Origin: Streptomyces sp. 1331.2 | Lineage (GTDB): Bacteria > Actinomycetota > Actinomycetes > Streptomycetales > Streptomycetaceae | DNA: 64,000 bases | Direction: 5' to 3' | NCBI RefSeq assembly: GCF_900199205.1 | Contig: NZ_OBMJ01000001.1 | Coordinates: 5,635,001-5,699,000, forward strand | Part shown: positions 23,206 through 33,080 of the stretch, piece after piece | Position numbering within the stretch: the first letter of the stretch is position 1 | How the letters are laid out: each line of letters starts with the position of its first letter | The notes under the pieces: model-generated | What the model was told of the DNA's origin: nothing | The model's database searches: none | What the model saw: only the letters and a program-made list of their open reading frames with translations | Position numbers and translations under genes: made by a program

Positions 23206-26200
23206 ATGCTGTCTGCATCCATGCACTCCGCCAACGAGCCCCAGGCCGGCGCCCCCCGCCCGCCCTACGCGCTCGTGCCGGATGCGCGACCTGCTGCTCA
23301 GGGCCTGTACGACCCGCGAAACGAGCACGACGCCTGTGGCGTCGGTTTCGTCGCCACGCTGACCGGCATCGCCGACCACACCATCGTCGAGCAGGCGCTG
23401 ACCGTCCTGCGCAACCTGGAGCACCGCGGCGCCACCGGCGCCGAACCCGACTCCGGCGACGGCGCCGGCATCCTCACCCAGATCCCGGACGCCTTCCTGC
23501 GCGGGAAGGTCGACTTCGAACTCCCGGCCGCGGGCTCCTACGCCGTCGGCATCGCCTTCCTGCCGGACGCGGACGAGGCCGACGCGGCCGCCGTCGCGCA
23601 GATCGAGGCCATCGCGGCCGAGGAGGACCTGACCGTCCTCGGCTGGCGCGACGTCCCCGTCACCCCCGACCTGCTCGGCGCCACCGCCCGCTCGGTGATG
23701 CCGCGCTTCCGCCAGCTCTTCCTCGCCGGCGGCGGCAAGGCCGGCATCGAGCTGGACCGCACCGCCTTCGTGGTCCGCAAGCGGGCCGAGCGCGAGGCCG
23801 GGGTCTACTTCCCGTCGCTGTCCGCGCGCACCATCGTCTACAAGGGCATGCTGACCACCGGCCAGCTGGAGCCCTTCTTCCCCGACCTGTCGGACCGCAG
23901 CTACGCCTCCGCGATCGGCCTGGTGCACTCCCGGTTCTCCACCAACACCTTCCCAAGCTGGCCGCTCGCCCACCCGTACCGCTTCGTCGCGCACAACGGC
24001 GAGATCAACACCGTCAAGGGCAACCGCAACTGGATGCGGGCCCGCGAGTCGCAGCTCGCCACGGACCTCATTCCGGCCAGCAGGAACGGGCAGGGCCTGA
24101 GCCGGATCTTCCCGGTGTGCACCCCGGACCACTCCGACTCGGCGTCCTTCGACGAGGTCCTGGAACTGCTCCACCTCGGCGGCCGCTCGCTCCCGCACTC
24201 GGTGCTGATGATGATCCCGGAGGCCTGGGAGAACCACGCCACCATGGACCCGGCCCGCCGCGCCTTCTACCAGTACCACTCCAACCTGATGGAGCCCTGG
24301 GACGGCCCGGCCTGCGTCACCTTCACCGACGGCACCCAGATCGGCGCCGTGCTCGACCGCAACGGCCTGCGCCCCGCCCGCTACTGGATCACCGAGGACG
24401 GCCTGGTCGTCCTCTCCTCCGAGGTCGGCGTGCTCGACATCGACCAGGAGAAGGTCACCAAGAAGGGCCGCCTGCAGCCCGGCCGGATGTTCCTGATCGA
24501 CACCGCCGAGGGCCGCATCGTCGAGGACGAGGAGATCAAGTCCGCCCTCGCCGCCGAGCACCCCTACGCGGAGTGGGTCGCCGCCGGCCAGATCCAGCTC
24601 GCCAAGCTGCCCGAGCGCGAGCACATCTGGCACACCCACGCCTCCGTCACCCGCCGCCAGCAGACCTTCGGCTACACCGAGGAGGAACTGCGCGTCATCC
24701 TCGCGCCGATGGCCCGCACCGGCGGCGAAGCGCTCGGCTCGATGGGCACCGACTCGCCGATCGCCGCGCTCAGCGAGAAGCCGCGCCTGCTGTTCGACTA
24801 CTTCGTGCAGCTCTTCGCGCAGGTCACCAACCCGCCGCTGGACGCCATCCGCGAGGAGCTCGTCACCTCGCTGCTCTCCAACCTCGGCCCCGAGGGCAAC
24901 CTGCTGGCCGCCGAGGCCTCCGCCTGCCGCACCGTCGGCATCACCTTCCCGGTGATCGACAACGACGAGCTGGCCAAGCTCGTCCACATCAACGCCGACG
25001 GCGACCAGCCCGGCCTCAAGGCCGTCACGCTCTCCGGCCTCTACAAGGTCGCCACCGGCGGCGCGGGCCTGGCCTCCCGGCTGGCCGAGATCGCCGCCGA
25101 GGCCGACGCCGCGATCGCCGACGGCGCCCGGATCATCGTGCTCTCCGACCGGCACTCCGACGCCGAGCACGCCCCGATCCCCTCGCTGCTGCTCACCTCC
25201 GCGATCCACCACCACCTCATCCGCACCAAGCAGCGCACCCAGGTGTCGCTGCTGGTCGAGGCGGGCGACGTCCGCGAGGTGCACCACGTCGCGCTGCTGA
25301 TCGGCTACGGCGCCGGCGCGGTCAACCCGTACCTGGCCATGGAGTCGGTCGAGGACCTGGTCGCCCAGGGAGTCTTCATCGAGGGCGTCGAGCCCGAGAA
25401 GGCCATCAAGAACCTGATCAAGGCGCTCGGCAAGGGCGTGCTCAAGGTCATGTCCAAGATGGGCATCTCCACCGTCGCCTCCTACCGCGGCGCCCAGGTC
25501 TTCGAGGCCATCGGCCTCTCGCAGGACCTCGTCGACGGCTACTTCGCCGGCACCACCACCAAGCTCGGCGGCATCGGCCTGGAGGAGATCGCCAAGGAGA
25601 CCGCCGCCCGGCACGCCAAGGCGTACCCGGCCTCCGGCATCCCCGCCGCGCACCGCGCGCTGGAGATCGGCGGCGAGTACCAGTGGCGCCGCGAGGGCGA
25701 GCCGCACCTGTTCGACCCGGACACCGTCTTCCGGCTGCAGCACTCCACCCGCAACCGCCGTTACGACATCTTCAAGCAGTACACGGACCGGGTGAACGAG
25801 CAGTCCGAGCGCCTGATGACGTTGCGCGGCCTCTTCCGGCTCGACGGCCTCGACCGCGCGCCGATCCCGGTCGAGGAGGTCGAGCCGGTCTCCGAGATCG
25901 TCAAGCGCTTCTCCACCGGCGCCATGTCCTACGGCTCCATCTCCCGCGAGGCGCACGAGACCCTGGCCATCGCGATGAACCGCCTCGGCGGCAAGTCCAA
26001 CACCGGCGAGGGCGGCGAGGACCCGGACCGCCTGTACGACCCGGAGCGCCGCTCGGCGATCAAGCAGGTCGCCTCCGGCCGCTTCGGCGTCACCTCCGAG
26101 TACCTGGTCAACGCCGACGACATCCAGATCAAGATGGCCCAGGGCGCCAAGCCCGGCGAGGGCGGCCAGCTGCCCGGCCACAAGGTCTACCCGTGGGTCG

Positions 26201-27822
26201 CCAAGACCCGGCACTCCACCCCGGGCGTCGGCCTGATCTCGCCGCCGCCGCACCACGACATCTACTCCATCGAGGACCTGGCCCAGCTGATCCACGACCT
26301 CAAGAACGCCAACCCGGCGGCCCGCATCCACGTGAAGCTGGTCTCCGAGGTCGGCGTCGGCACGGTCGCGGCAGGCGTCTCCAAGGCGCACGCCGACGTG
26401 GTGCTGGTCTCCGGACACGACGGCGGCACCGGCGCCTCCCCGCTCACCTCGCTGAAGCACGCCGGCGGCCCCTGGGAGCTCGGCCTCGCCGAGACCCAGC
26501 AGACCCTGCTGCTCAACGGGCTGCGCGACCGCATCGTCGTCCAGACCGACGGCCAGCTCAAGACCGGCCGCGACGTCGTCATCGCCGCCCTGCTCGGCGC
26601 CGAGGAGTTCGGCTTCGCCACCGCCCCGCTGGTCGTCTCCGGCTGCATCATGATGCGCGTCTGCCACCTGGACACCTGCCCGGTCGGCGTCGCCACCCAG
26701 AACCCGGTGCTGCGCGAGCGGTTCTCCGGCAAGCCCGAATTCGTCGTCAACTTCTTCGAGTTCATCGCCGAGGAGGTCCGGGAGATCCTGGCCTCGCTGG
26801 GCTTCCGCTCGATCGAGGAGGCCGTCGGCCACGCCGAGCACATCAACGCCCAGGCCGCGATCGACCACTGGAAGGCCGCCGGGCTCGACCTCGCCCCACT
26901 CTTCCACGTGCCCGCGCTGCCGGAGGGCGCCGCCCGGCACTGCACCACCACCCAGGACCACGCGCTCGACAAGGCCCTGGACAACCAGCTGATCGAACTC
27001 GCCGAGGACGCCCTGGAGCGCGGCGAGACCGTGCGGATCCAGCTGCCGATCCGCAACGTCAACCGCACCGTCGGCACCATGCTCGGCCACCAGGTGACCA
27101 AGCGGTACCGCGGCGAAGGCCTGCCGGAAGGGACCATCGACGTCACCTTCACCGGCTCCGCCGGCCAGTCCTTCGGCGCCTTCCTGCCCCGCGGCGTGAC
27201 CCTGCGCCTGGAGGGCGACGCCAACGACTACGTCGGCAAGGGCCTCTCCGGCGGAGTCGTCGTCGTCCGCCCGGCCCGCGAGGCCGCGGCCATCGGCAAC
27301 GGCGCACAGCACCACGTCATCGCCGGCAACACCATCGGCTACGGCGCCACCTCCGGCCGGATCCACCTGCGCGGCAAGGCCGGCGAGCGCTTCGCCGTCC
27401 GCAACTCCGGCGCCACCCTGGTCGTCGAAGGCGTCGGCGACCACGGCCTGGAGTACATGACCGGCGGCCGGGTCGTCATCCTCGGCGAGACCGGACGCAA
27501 CCTCGCGGCCGGCATGTCCGGCGGCATCGCGTACGTCCTGGACCTGCGCCCCGCCAACGTCAACGACGGCCTGGTGGGCATCGAGGCCCCCACCGCCGCC
27601 GACCGCGACTGGCTGCGCGAGACCGTGCAGCAGCACTACGAGGAGACCGGCTCCACCGTCGCCGCCGAACTCCTGGCCGACTGGGGCAGCGGAGTCTCCC
27701 GCTTCTCCAAGATCATGCCGACCGACTACAAGGCAGTGCTCGCCGCCAAGGACGCCGCTGAGCGCGATGGCCTCTCCGAGGCCGAGACCACTCGCAAGAT
27801 GATGGAGGCGGCACATGGCTGA
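23206..27822 (+). CDS. gltB: Glutamate synthase large subunit
   Basis: GltB makes glutamate from 2-oxoglutarate and glutamine-derived ammonia. The 1538-residue protein begins with a class II glutaminase domain. Its nucleophile Cys44 lies in RNEHDACGVGF, so a propeptide of about 43 residues would be removed. The FMN domain includes GAMSYGSISREAHE, SNTGEGGEDP and SGHDGGTGASPLTS; the 3Fe-4S cysteines are in CIMMRVCHLDTCPVGV; the C-terminal beta-helix ends the protein. GGGAGA precedes the ATG. The last 8 bp overlap gltD, so translation is coupled. Confidence 0.97.
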   Translation: MLSASMHSANEPQAGAPRPPYALVPDARPAAQGLYDPRNEHDACGVGFVATLTGIADHTIVEQALTVLRNLEHRGATGAEPDSGDGAGILTQIPDAFLRGKVDFELPAAGSYAVGIAFLPDADEADAAAVAQIEAIAAEEDLTVLGWRDVPVTPDLLGATARSVMPRFRQLFLAGGGKAGIELDRTAFVVRKRAEREAGVYFPSLSARTIVYKGMLTTGQLEPFFPDLSDRSYASAIGLVHSRFSTNTFPSWPLAHPYRFVAHNGEINTVKGNRNWMRARESQLATDLIPASRNGQGLSRIFPVCTPDHSDSASFDEVLELLHLGGRSLPHSVLMMIPEAWENHATMDPARRAFYQYHSNLMEPWDGPACVTFTDGTQIGAVLDRNGLRPARYWITEDGLVVLSSEVGVLDIDQEKVTKKGRLQPGRMFLIDTAEGRIVEDEEIKSALAAEHPYAEWVAAGQIQLAKLPEREHIWHTHASVTRRQQTFGYTEEELRVILAPMARTGGEALGSMGTDSPIAALSEKPRLLFDYFVQLFAQVTNPPLDAIREELVTSLLSNLGPEGNLLAAEASACRTVGITFPVIDNDELAKLVHINADGDQPGLKAVTLSGLYKVATGGAGLASRLAEIAAEADAAIADGARIIVLSDRHSDAEHAPIPSLLLTSAIHHHLIRTKQRTQVSLLVEAGDVREVHHVALLIGYGAGAVNPYLAMESVEDLVAQGVFIEGVEPEKAIKNLIKALGKGVLKVMSKMGISTVASYRGAQVFEAIGLSQDLVDGYFAGTTTKLGGIGLEEIAKETAARHAKAYPASGIPAAHRALEIGGEYQWRREGEPHLFDPDTVFRLQHSTRNRRYDIFKQYTDRVNEQSERLMTLRGLFRLDGLDRAPIPVEEVEPVSEIVKRFSTGAMSYGSISREAHETLAIAMNRLGGKSNTGEGGEDPDRLYDPERRSAIKQVASGRFGVTSEYLVNADDIQIKMAQGAKPGEGGQLPGHKVYPWVAKTRHSTPGVGLISPPPHHDIYSIEDLAQLIHDLKNANPAARIHVKLVSEVGVGTVAAGVSKAHADVVLVSGHDGGTGASPLTSLKHAGGPWELGLAETQQTLLLNGLRDRIVVQTDGQLKTGRDVVIAALLGAEEFGFATAPLVVSGCIMMRVCHLDTCPVGVATQNPVLRERFSGKPEFVVNFFEFIAEEVREILASLGFRSIEEAVGHAEHINAQAAIDHWKAAGLDLAPLFHVPALPEGAARHCTTTQDHALDKALDNQLIELAEDALERGETVRIQLPIRNVNRTVGTMLGHQVTKRYRGEGLPEGTIDVTFTGSAGQSFGAFLPRGVTLRLEGDANDYVGKGLSGGVVVVRPAREAAAIGNGAQHHVIAGNTIGYGATSGRIHLRGKAGERFAVRNSGATLVVEGVGDHGLEYMTGGRVVILGETGRNLAAGMSGGIAYVLDLRPANVNDGLVGIEAPTAADRDWLRETVQQHYEETGSTVAAELLADWGSGVSRFSKIMPTDYKAVLAAKDAAERDGLSEAETTRKMMEAAHG

Positions 27823-29275
27823 CCCCAAGGGCTTCCTGACCACCGGCAAGCAGCTGGCCGAGCGCCGGCCCGTCGATGTCCGTCTGCGGGACTGGAACGA
27901 GGTCTACGTCGAACGCAGCCTCCTGCCGATCATCACCAAGCAGGCCGGCCGCTGCATGGACTGCGGCATCCCGTTCTGCCACAACGGCTGCCCGCTCGGT
28001 AACCTCATCCCCGAGTGGAACGACCTCGCCTACCGGGACGACTTCGTCGGCGCCATCGAGCGCCTGCACGCCACCAACAACTTCCCGGAGTTCACCGGGC
28101 GGCTGTGCCCGGCGCCGTGCGAGTCCGCCTGCGTCCTCGGCATCAACCAGGACGCGGTGACCATCAAGAACGTCGAGGTCACCATCATCGACAAGGCCTG
28201 GGACCGCGGCGGCGTCACCCCGCAGATCCCGGAGCGGCTGTCCGGCAAGACCGTCGCCGTCGTCGGCTCCGGCCCGGCCGGCCTCGCCGCCGCCCAGCAG
28301 CTCACCCGCGCCGGACACACCGTCGTGGTGTACGAGCGGGCCGACCGCATCGGCGGACTGCTGCGCTACGGCATCCCCGAGTTCAAGATGGAGAAGCGCC
28401 ACATCAACCGCCGCATCGAGCAGATGCGCGCGGAGGGCACCCGCTTCCGCACCGGCGTCCACGTCGGCGAGGACATCACCGGCCAGCAGCTGCGCGAGCG
28501 CTTCGACGCCGTCGTCGTCGCCGCCGGCGCCACCACCGCCCGCGACCTGCCGGTGCCCGGGCGCGAGCTCAAGGGCATCCACCAGGCCATGGAGTACCTG
28601 CCGCTGGCCAACAAGGTGCAGGAGGGCGACTTCGTCGAGTCCCCGATCAGCGCCAGGGGCAAGCACGTCGTGGTCATCGGCGGCGGCGACACCGGCGCCG
28701 ACTGCGTCGGCACCGCCCACCGCCAGGGCGCGGCCTCCGTCACCCAGCTGGAGATCATGCCCCGGCCCGGCGACGAGCGGCCCGGTCACCAGCCGTGGCC
28801 GACCATGCCGATGACGTACAAGGTCACCTCCGCCCACGAGGAGGGCGGCGAGCGGATCTACTCCGTCAACACCACCCACTTCACCGGCGACGAGGACGGC
28901 AACGTCCGGGAACTGCACCTCGTCGAGGTGGAATTCAAGGACGGCCGCTTCGAGCCCGTCCCCGGCACCGAACGGGCCATCCCCGCCCAGCTCGTCACCC
29001 TCGCCATGGGCTTCACCGGCACGGACGTGAAGAACGGGCTGGTCGAGCAGCTGGGAGCCGACCTCGACGCGCGGGGTAACATTGCCCGGGACGGCCGGTT
29101 CGCCACCAATGTCGATGGCGTGTACGTCTGCGGAGACGCCGGCCGAGGCCAGTCGCTGATCGTCTGGGCCATCGCGGAAGGCCGCTCGGCCGCCGCCGCG
29201 GTGGACAAGTACCTGGGCGGCAAGACCCCGCTTCCCGCCCCGATCCGACCCACGGACCGCCCCCTGGTGGTCTGA
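27815..29275 (+). CDS. gltD: Glutamate synthase small subunit
   Basis: GltD passes electrons from NADPH through FAD and Fe-S clusters to GltB. The 486-residue protein has the N-terminal Fe-S cysteines CMDCGIPFCHNGCPLGN, and further Cys residues in LCPAPCESACVLG. The FAD-binding motif is VVGSGPAGLAAAQQL and the NADPH motif is VIGGGDTGADC. A terminal FAD motif reads VYVCGDAGRGQSLIVWAI. It overlaps gltB by 8 bp. Confidence 0.96.
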   Translation: MADPKGFLTTGKQLAERRPVDVRLRDWNEVYVERSLLPIITKQAGRCMDCGIPFCHNGCPLGNLIPEWNDLAYRDDFVGAIERLHATNNFPEFTGRLCPAPCESACVLGINQDAVTIKNVEVTIIDKAWDRGGVTPQIPERLSGKTVAVVGSGPAGLAAAQQLTRAGHTVVVYERADRIGGLLRYGIPEFKMEKRHINRRIEQMRAEGTRFRTGVHVGEDITGQQLRERFDAVVVAAGATTARDLPVPGRELKGIHQAMEYLPLANKVQEGDFVESPISARGKHVVVIGGGDTGADCVGTAHRQGAASVTQLEIMPRPGDERPGHQPWPTMPMTYKVTSAHEEGGERIYSVNTTHFTGDEDGNVRELHLVEVEFKDGRFEPVPGTERAIPAQLVTLAMGFTGTDVKNGLVEQLGADLDARGNIARDGRFATNVDGVYVCGDAGRGQSLIVWAIAEGRSAAAAVDKYLGGKTPLPAPIRPTDRPLVV

Positions 29276-29657
29276 CGGTCCGACCGGCCCCCGAACCCCC
29301 GGCGCCGCATCGCCGGGAGCTCAACCCGCTGCCCCCGCCAGCGTCGCCGGGCCAACGCGGTCTCCTGGCGCCTGCCCTCTTCCCCGACCAGTTGGAGGGC
29401 GGGCGCCGTCGCGTTCCCCGGGGCAGGAGCGCTTTCCGGGACGCGGACGGCTCCGGGTTCTCCGGGCGTGCGCTCCGGGTTCTCCGGGCGTGCGGCCCCG
29501 GAATCGCCGTTCGCATGCCGAGCGATGGCTCACAGCGGACGCCCAGGCTTCTCACAGCGGCCGGAATGCCACCCGGAACGGGCTGTTGTTCGTCGGTGCC
29601 AGGTGGCAGACTGCCGCCGACGGCCGGGGGGCTGCGCTAGTGCGGAGGTTGACTTCG
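29276..29657. other. 382-bp intergenic region with a 22-bp tandem duplication
   Basis: A weak hairpin (CCCGGCG/CGCCGGG, 29298-29317) follows gltD. Further on, an exact 22-bp unit is repeated in tandem (29450-29471 and 29472-29493). The last part holds the promoter and the GGAGG ribosome site of the DUF5753 regulator. No convincing gene is seen. Confidence 0.55.
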
Positions 29658-30524
29658 ATGGGCACGACTCAGGCAGGCGGAGGCGCCACGATACGGCGCC
29701 TGCTGCTCGGCAGCCAGCTGCGCAAACTCCGCGAGGCCCGAGGCGTCAGCCGGGAAGAAGCCGGATACTCGATCCGCGCCTCCGAATCCAAGATCAGCCG
29801 GATGGAACTCGGCCGGGTCGGCTTCAAGGAACGCGACGTCGCCGACCTGCTCACCCTCTACGGCGTCGAAGCCGAACCGGAACGCGCCACCGTCCTCGGA
29901 CTCGTCCGCGAAGCCAACGCCAGCTCCTGGTGGCACGAGTACGGCGACGTCCTGCCCGGCTGGTTCCAGAACTACCTCGGCCTCGAAGAAGCCGCCACCG
30001 AGATCCACAGCTACGAGGTCCAGTTCGTTCACGGCCTGCTGCAGACCGCCGACTACGCCCGCGCCGTCGTCACCGCCGGCTGCCACGACCACGGCGCCGA
30101 GGAGATCGAACGCCGGGTCGACGTCCGGCTCAAGCGCCAGAGCGTGCTCACCGGCGACCAGGCACCACAGCTCGTCGCCGTCCTGGACGAGGCCGCGCTG
30201 CGCCGCCCCTGGGGCGGACCCGAGCTGATGCGCGGCCAGCTGGACCGGCTGCTCGAACTCGGCGAACTGCCCAACGTCCGGCTCCAGGTGCTGCCGCTCG
30301 GCAACGCCGGACTCAGCGCCGAGAGCGGCGCGTTCACCGTCCTGGGCTTCGCCGAGCCCGAACTGTCCGACGTCGTCTACCTGGAACAGTTCACCACCGC
30401 GCTCTACCTCGACAAACCCGCCGAGGTCGCCGAGTACCGGCACGCCATGGACGACCTGCTCGCCGACAGCCTCGACCCGCAGAACACGCGGGAGTTGCTG
30501 CAAGCGGTGCGCCAGGAGCTCTGA
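29658..30524 (+). CDS. XRE-type HTH regulator with DUF5753 domain
   Basis: A 288-residue protein. N-terminal HTH: LRKLREARGVSREEAGYSIR followed by ASESKISRMELGRVGFKERD. The C-terminal DUF5753 region includes YEVQFVHGLLQTADYARAVV and the terminal EVAEYRHAMDDLLADSL. Such regulators are numerous in Streptomyces and often sit next to a small DUF397 gene; none is seen here. GGAGG lies 9 nt before the ATG. The aldehyde dehydrogenase starts 63 bp downstream and may be co-transcribed. Confidence 0.87.
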   Translation: MGTTQAGGGATIRRLLLGSQLRKLREARGVSREEAGYSIRASESKISRMELGRVGFKERDVADLLTLYGVEAEPERATVLGLVREANASSWWHEYGDVLPGWFQNYLGLEEAATEIHSYEVQFVHGLLQTADYARAVVTAGCHDHGAEEIERRVDVRLKRQSVLTGDQAPQLVAVLDEAALRRPWGGPELMRGQLDRLLELGELPNVRLQVLPLGNAGLSAESGAFTVLGFAEPELSDVVYLEQFTTALYLDKPAEVAEYRHAMDDLLADSLDPQNTRELLQAVRQEL

Positions 30525-30587
30525 TTCATCAGTACGATGATCCCCCATCAGGTCGGCGCACACGTGTCGGTGCATGAGAGGGAACAG

Positions 30588-32045
30588 ATGTCGTACTTCT
30601 CCGAGTTGGCGCTGCAGTACATCGACGGCGAATGGTGCAGCGGCACCGGCTCCTGGGACATCGTCGACGTCGACCCCTACACCGGCGAGAAGCTCGCCAC
30701 GATCACCGTCGCCACCGTCGCCGAGGTCGACCGCGCCTACCGCGCCGCCGAACACGCCCAGAAGGCCTGGGCCGCCACCAACCCCTACCAGCGGCGACTG
30801 GTCTTCGAGCGCGCACTGCGCCTGTTCGAGGAGCGTGAGCCGGAGATCGTCGCCGCGATCATGGCCGAACTCGGCGGTACCGCCCTCAAGGCGGGCTTCG
30901 AACTCTCACTGGTCAAGGACATGCTGCGGGAGTGCCTGCACCTGTCCGTGGCCGCCGAGGGCCGGCTGCTGCCCTCCACCGCGCCCGGCAAGGAGAACCG
31001 GCTCTACCGGCTGCCGGTCGGTGTCGTCGGCGTGATCAGCCCGTTCAACTTCCCGCTGTTCCTCGCGCTCAAGGCCGTCGCCCCGGCTCTCGCCCTCGGC
31101 AACGGCGTCGTCCTCAAGCCCCACCAGGAGACCCCGGTCGTCGGCGGCGGACTGATCGCCAAGATCTTCGAGGACGCGGGCCTGCCGCCCGGCCTGCTCA
31201 ACGTCGTGATCACCGACATCGCCGAGATCGGCGACAGCTTCATCGAGCACCCGGTGCCCAAGGTGATCTCCTTCACCGGCTCCGACAAGGTCGGCCGGCA
31301 CGTCGGCACCGTCGCCGCCGCGCACTTCAAGCGGTCCGTCCTCGAACTCGGCGGCAACAGCGCCCTGATCGTGCTCGACGACGCCGACCTCGACTACGCC
31401 GTGGACGCGGCCGTGTTCAGCCGCTTCGTCCACCAGGGCCAGGTCTGCATGTCCGCCAACCGCGTCCTGGTCGATCGCAGCGTCGAAGCCGAGTTCACCG
31501 AGAAGTTCGTCGCCAAGGTCGCCTCGCTCACCGTCGGCGACCCGAAGGACCCGGCCACCCACATCGGCCCGCTGATCAACTCCGTCCAGGCCGACGCCCT
31601 CTCCACCCAGATCGACCAGGCGGTCGCCGCCGGCGCCACCGCCCTGCTGCGCGGCGCCACCACGGGGAGCCTGATGGCGCCGACCATCCTGACCGGCCTC
31701 GCCGAGGACGCGCCGATCCTGCAGCGCGAACTGTTCGGCCCGGTCGTGCTGCTGGTGCCCTTCGACGGCGAGGAGGAGGCCGTACGGATCGCCAACGACA
31801 CGCCGTTCGGGCTCAGCGGCGCGGTCCACACCGCCGACATCGAGCGCGGCGTGCGGTTCGCGCAGCGGATCGAGACCGGCATGATCCACGTCAACGGCGG
31901 GACCATCGCGGACGAGCCCGCCGTGCCGTTCGGCGGGGAGAGGAACTCCGGCGTCGGGCGGCTGGGCGGGGAAGCCACGGTGGACGCCTTCACCACGCTG
32001 AAGTGGATCTCGGTGCAGCACGGGCGGGCGGTGTTCCCGTTCTGA
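30588..32045 (+). CDS. Aldehyde dehydrogenase (benzaldehyde/vanillin-type)
   Basis: A 485-residue NAD(P)-dependent aldehyde dehydrogenase. The catalytic Cys is in GQVCMSANRVLVD and the general base Glu in LELGGNSALI; the cofactor loop SFTGSDKVGRHVG and the PFNFPLFLALKAVAPALALG segment are present. The sequence is closest in feel to the aromatic (benzaldehyde or vanillin) dehydrogenase group, but the substrate is not proven. ATG 30588 follows GAGAGGGAACAG. Confidence 0.87.
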   Translation: MSYFSELALQYIDGEWCSGTGSWDIVDVDPYTGEKLATITVATVAEVDRAYRAAEHAQKAWAATNPYQRRLVFERALRLFEEREPEIVAAIMAELGGTALKAGFELSLVKDMLRECLHLSVAAEGRLLPSTAPGKENRLYRLPVGVVGVISPFNFPLFLALKAVAPALALGNGVVLKPHQETPVVGGGLIAKIFEDAGLPPGLLNVVITDIAEIGDSFIEHPVPKVISFTGSDKVGRHVGTVAAAHFKRSVLELGGNSALIVLDDADLDYAVDAAVFSRFVHQGQVCMSANRVLVDRSVEAEFTEKFVAKVASLTVGDPKDPATHIGPLINSVQADALSTQIDQAVAAGATALLRGATTGSLMAPTILTGLAEDAPILQRELFGPVVLLVPFDGEEEAVRIANDTPFGLSGAVHTADIERGVRFAQRIETGMIHVNGGTIADEPAVPFGGERNSGVGRLGGEATVDAFTTLKWISVQHGRAVFPF

Positions 32046-32073
32046 TCCCGGGTGCCTAGGCGGCGCGGGGCGC

Positions 32074-33057
32074 TCACGCGGCGCGGGCCTCCCGGCGGTA
32101 GCCGCCGGGGGCCTGGCCGAACTCCCGCTTGAACGCCTTCGCGAAGGCGTACTCCGAGCCGTAGCCGGTCTGCGCCGCCACCGAGGTCAACGGCGCCTCC
32201 GACTCGCGCAGCAGCCGGGCCGCCGTGGTCATCCGCCAACGGGTCAGGTACGCCATCGGCGGCTCGCCCACCATCGAGGTGAACCGGCGGGCGAACGCGG
32301 CCCGGGACAGCCCCGCCCGGTCCGCCAGCGCCTCCACCGTCCACGGCGTGGACGGCGCCTCGTGGATCGCCGCCAGGGCCGGGGCCACGGCGGCGTCCCG
32401 CAGCGCCGCCGCCCAGCCGGCGGCCGTCGCGGCGGGCTGGTCCTCGAACCAGGCCCGCAGGATGTACAGCAGCAGCGAGTCGATCAGGGCCGGCACGATC
32501 CCGGCCGAGCCGATCCGCGGATTCTCCAGCTCGGTGCCCAACAGCTGGACGGCCGCCGCCAGTTCGGGGTGGCGGCCGTGCCGGGTCGGCAGATGGATCA
32601 GGGCCGGCAGCTGGCGCACCATCGGGTGCGGGCGGCCCTGGTCCAGGTGGTAGTTGCCGCACAGCAGACTGGTGCGGGCGCCCTCGCCGCCCAGTGAGAG
32701 GGTGCCGATCGGCGAGCCGTCGTGCACCCGGCAGGCGTGCGAGTCCACCGGCGGGGTGTCCGGATGGTCGGCCAGGACGTGACCGCCGCCGTCCCGCAGG
32801 AAGACGACGTCGCCCGGACTGAGCGCCACCGGCTCGTGCGACTGCGCGCCGTCCCTGCCGCCGAGGGGGAGCAGCCAGCAGGTGCCGTACAGCACCACGT
32901 GGAAGCCGGCGCCGAGCACCGGGGGAAGGCGCAGGGCCCAGGGTGCTCGGCCCTCGGTGCGGACGGAGGACGGGTACGCCGTCCGCATCGAGCCCAGTGC
33001 CTCGGTCAGGATGTCCAACGCCCGTCCCCCTTCGGTGTCTTGCACGCCGTTGCTCAT
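32074..33057 (-). CDS. AraC-family regulator with cupin domain
   Basis: A 327-residue protein. The N-terminal cupin-like domain (AraC_binding/cupin_6 type) contains WLLPLGGRDGAQSHEPVALS and GDVVFLRDGGGHVLADHP. The C-terminal two-helix AraC domain has VEALADRAGLSRAAFARRFT and LTSVAAQTGYGSEYAFAKAF, ending KREFGQAPGGYRRE. The family often controls an adjacent oxidoreductase; here one begins upstream and ends 23 bp before this gene. Confidence 0.88.
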   Translation of the reverse strand: MSNGVQDTEGGRALDILTEALGSMRTAYPSSVRTEGRAPWALRLPPVLGAGFHVVLYGTCWLLPLGGRDGAQSHEPVALSPGDVVFLRDGGGHVLADHPDTPPVDSHACRVHDGSPIGTLSLGGEGARTSLLCGNYHLDQGRPHPMVRQLPALIHLPTRHGRHPELAAAVQLLGTELENPRIGSAGIVPALIDSLLLYILRAWFEDQPAATAAGWAAALRDAAVAPALAAIHEAPSTPWTVEALADRAGLSRAAFARRFTSMVGEPPMAYLTRWRMTTAARLLRESEAPLTSVAAQTGYGSEYAFAKAFKREFGQAPGGYRREARAA

Positions 33058-33080
33058 TCGACCGGGTTCATTCGACCGGT

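Noticed and set aside
23164..27849. A very long open frame antisense to gltB
   Set aside because: It mirrors gltB exactly, has Gly/Val/Leu-rich low-complexity composition and arises from third-position GC bias.
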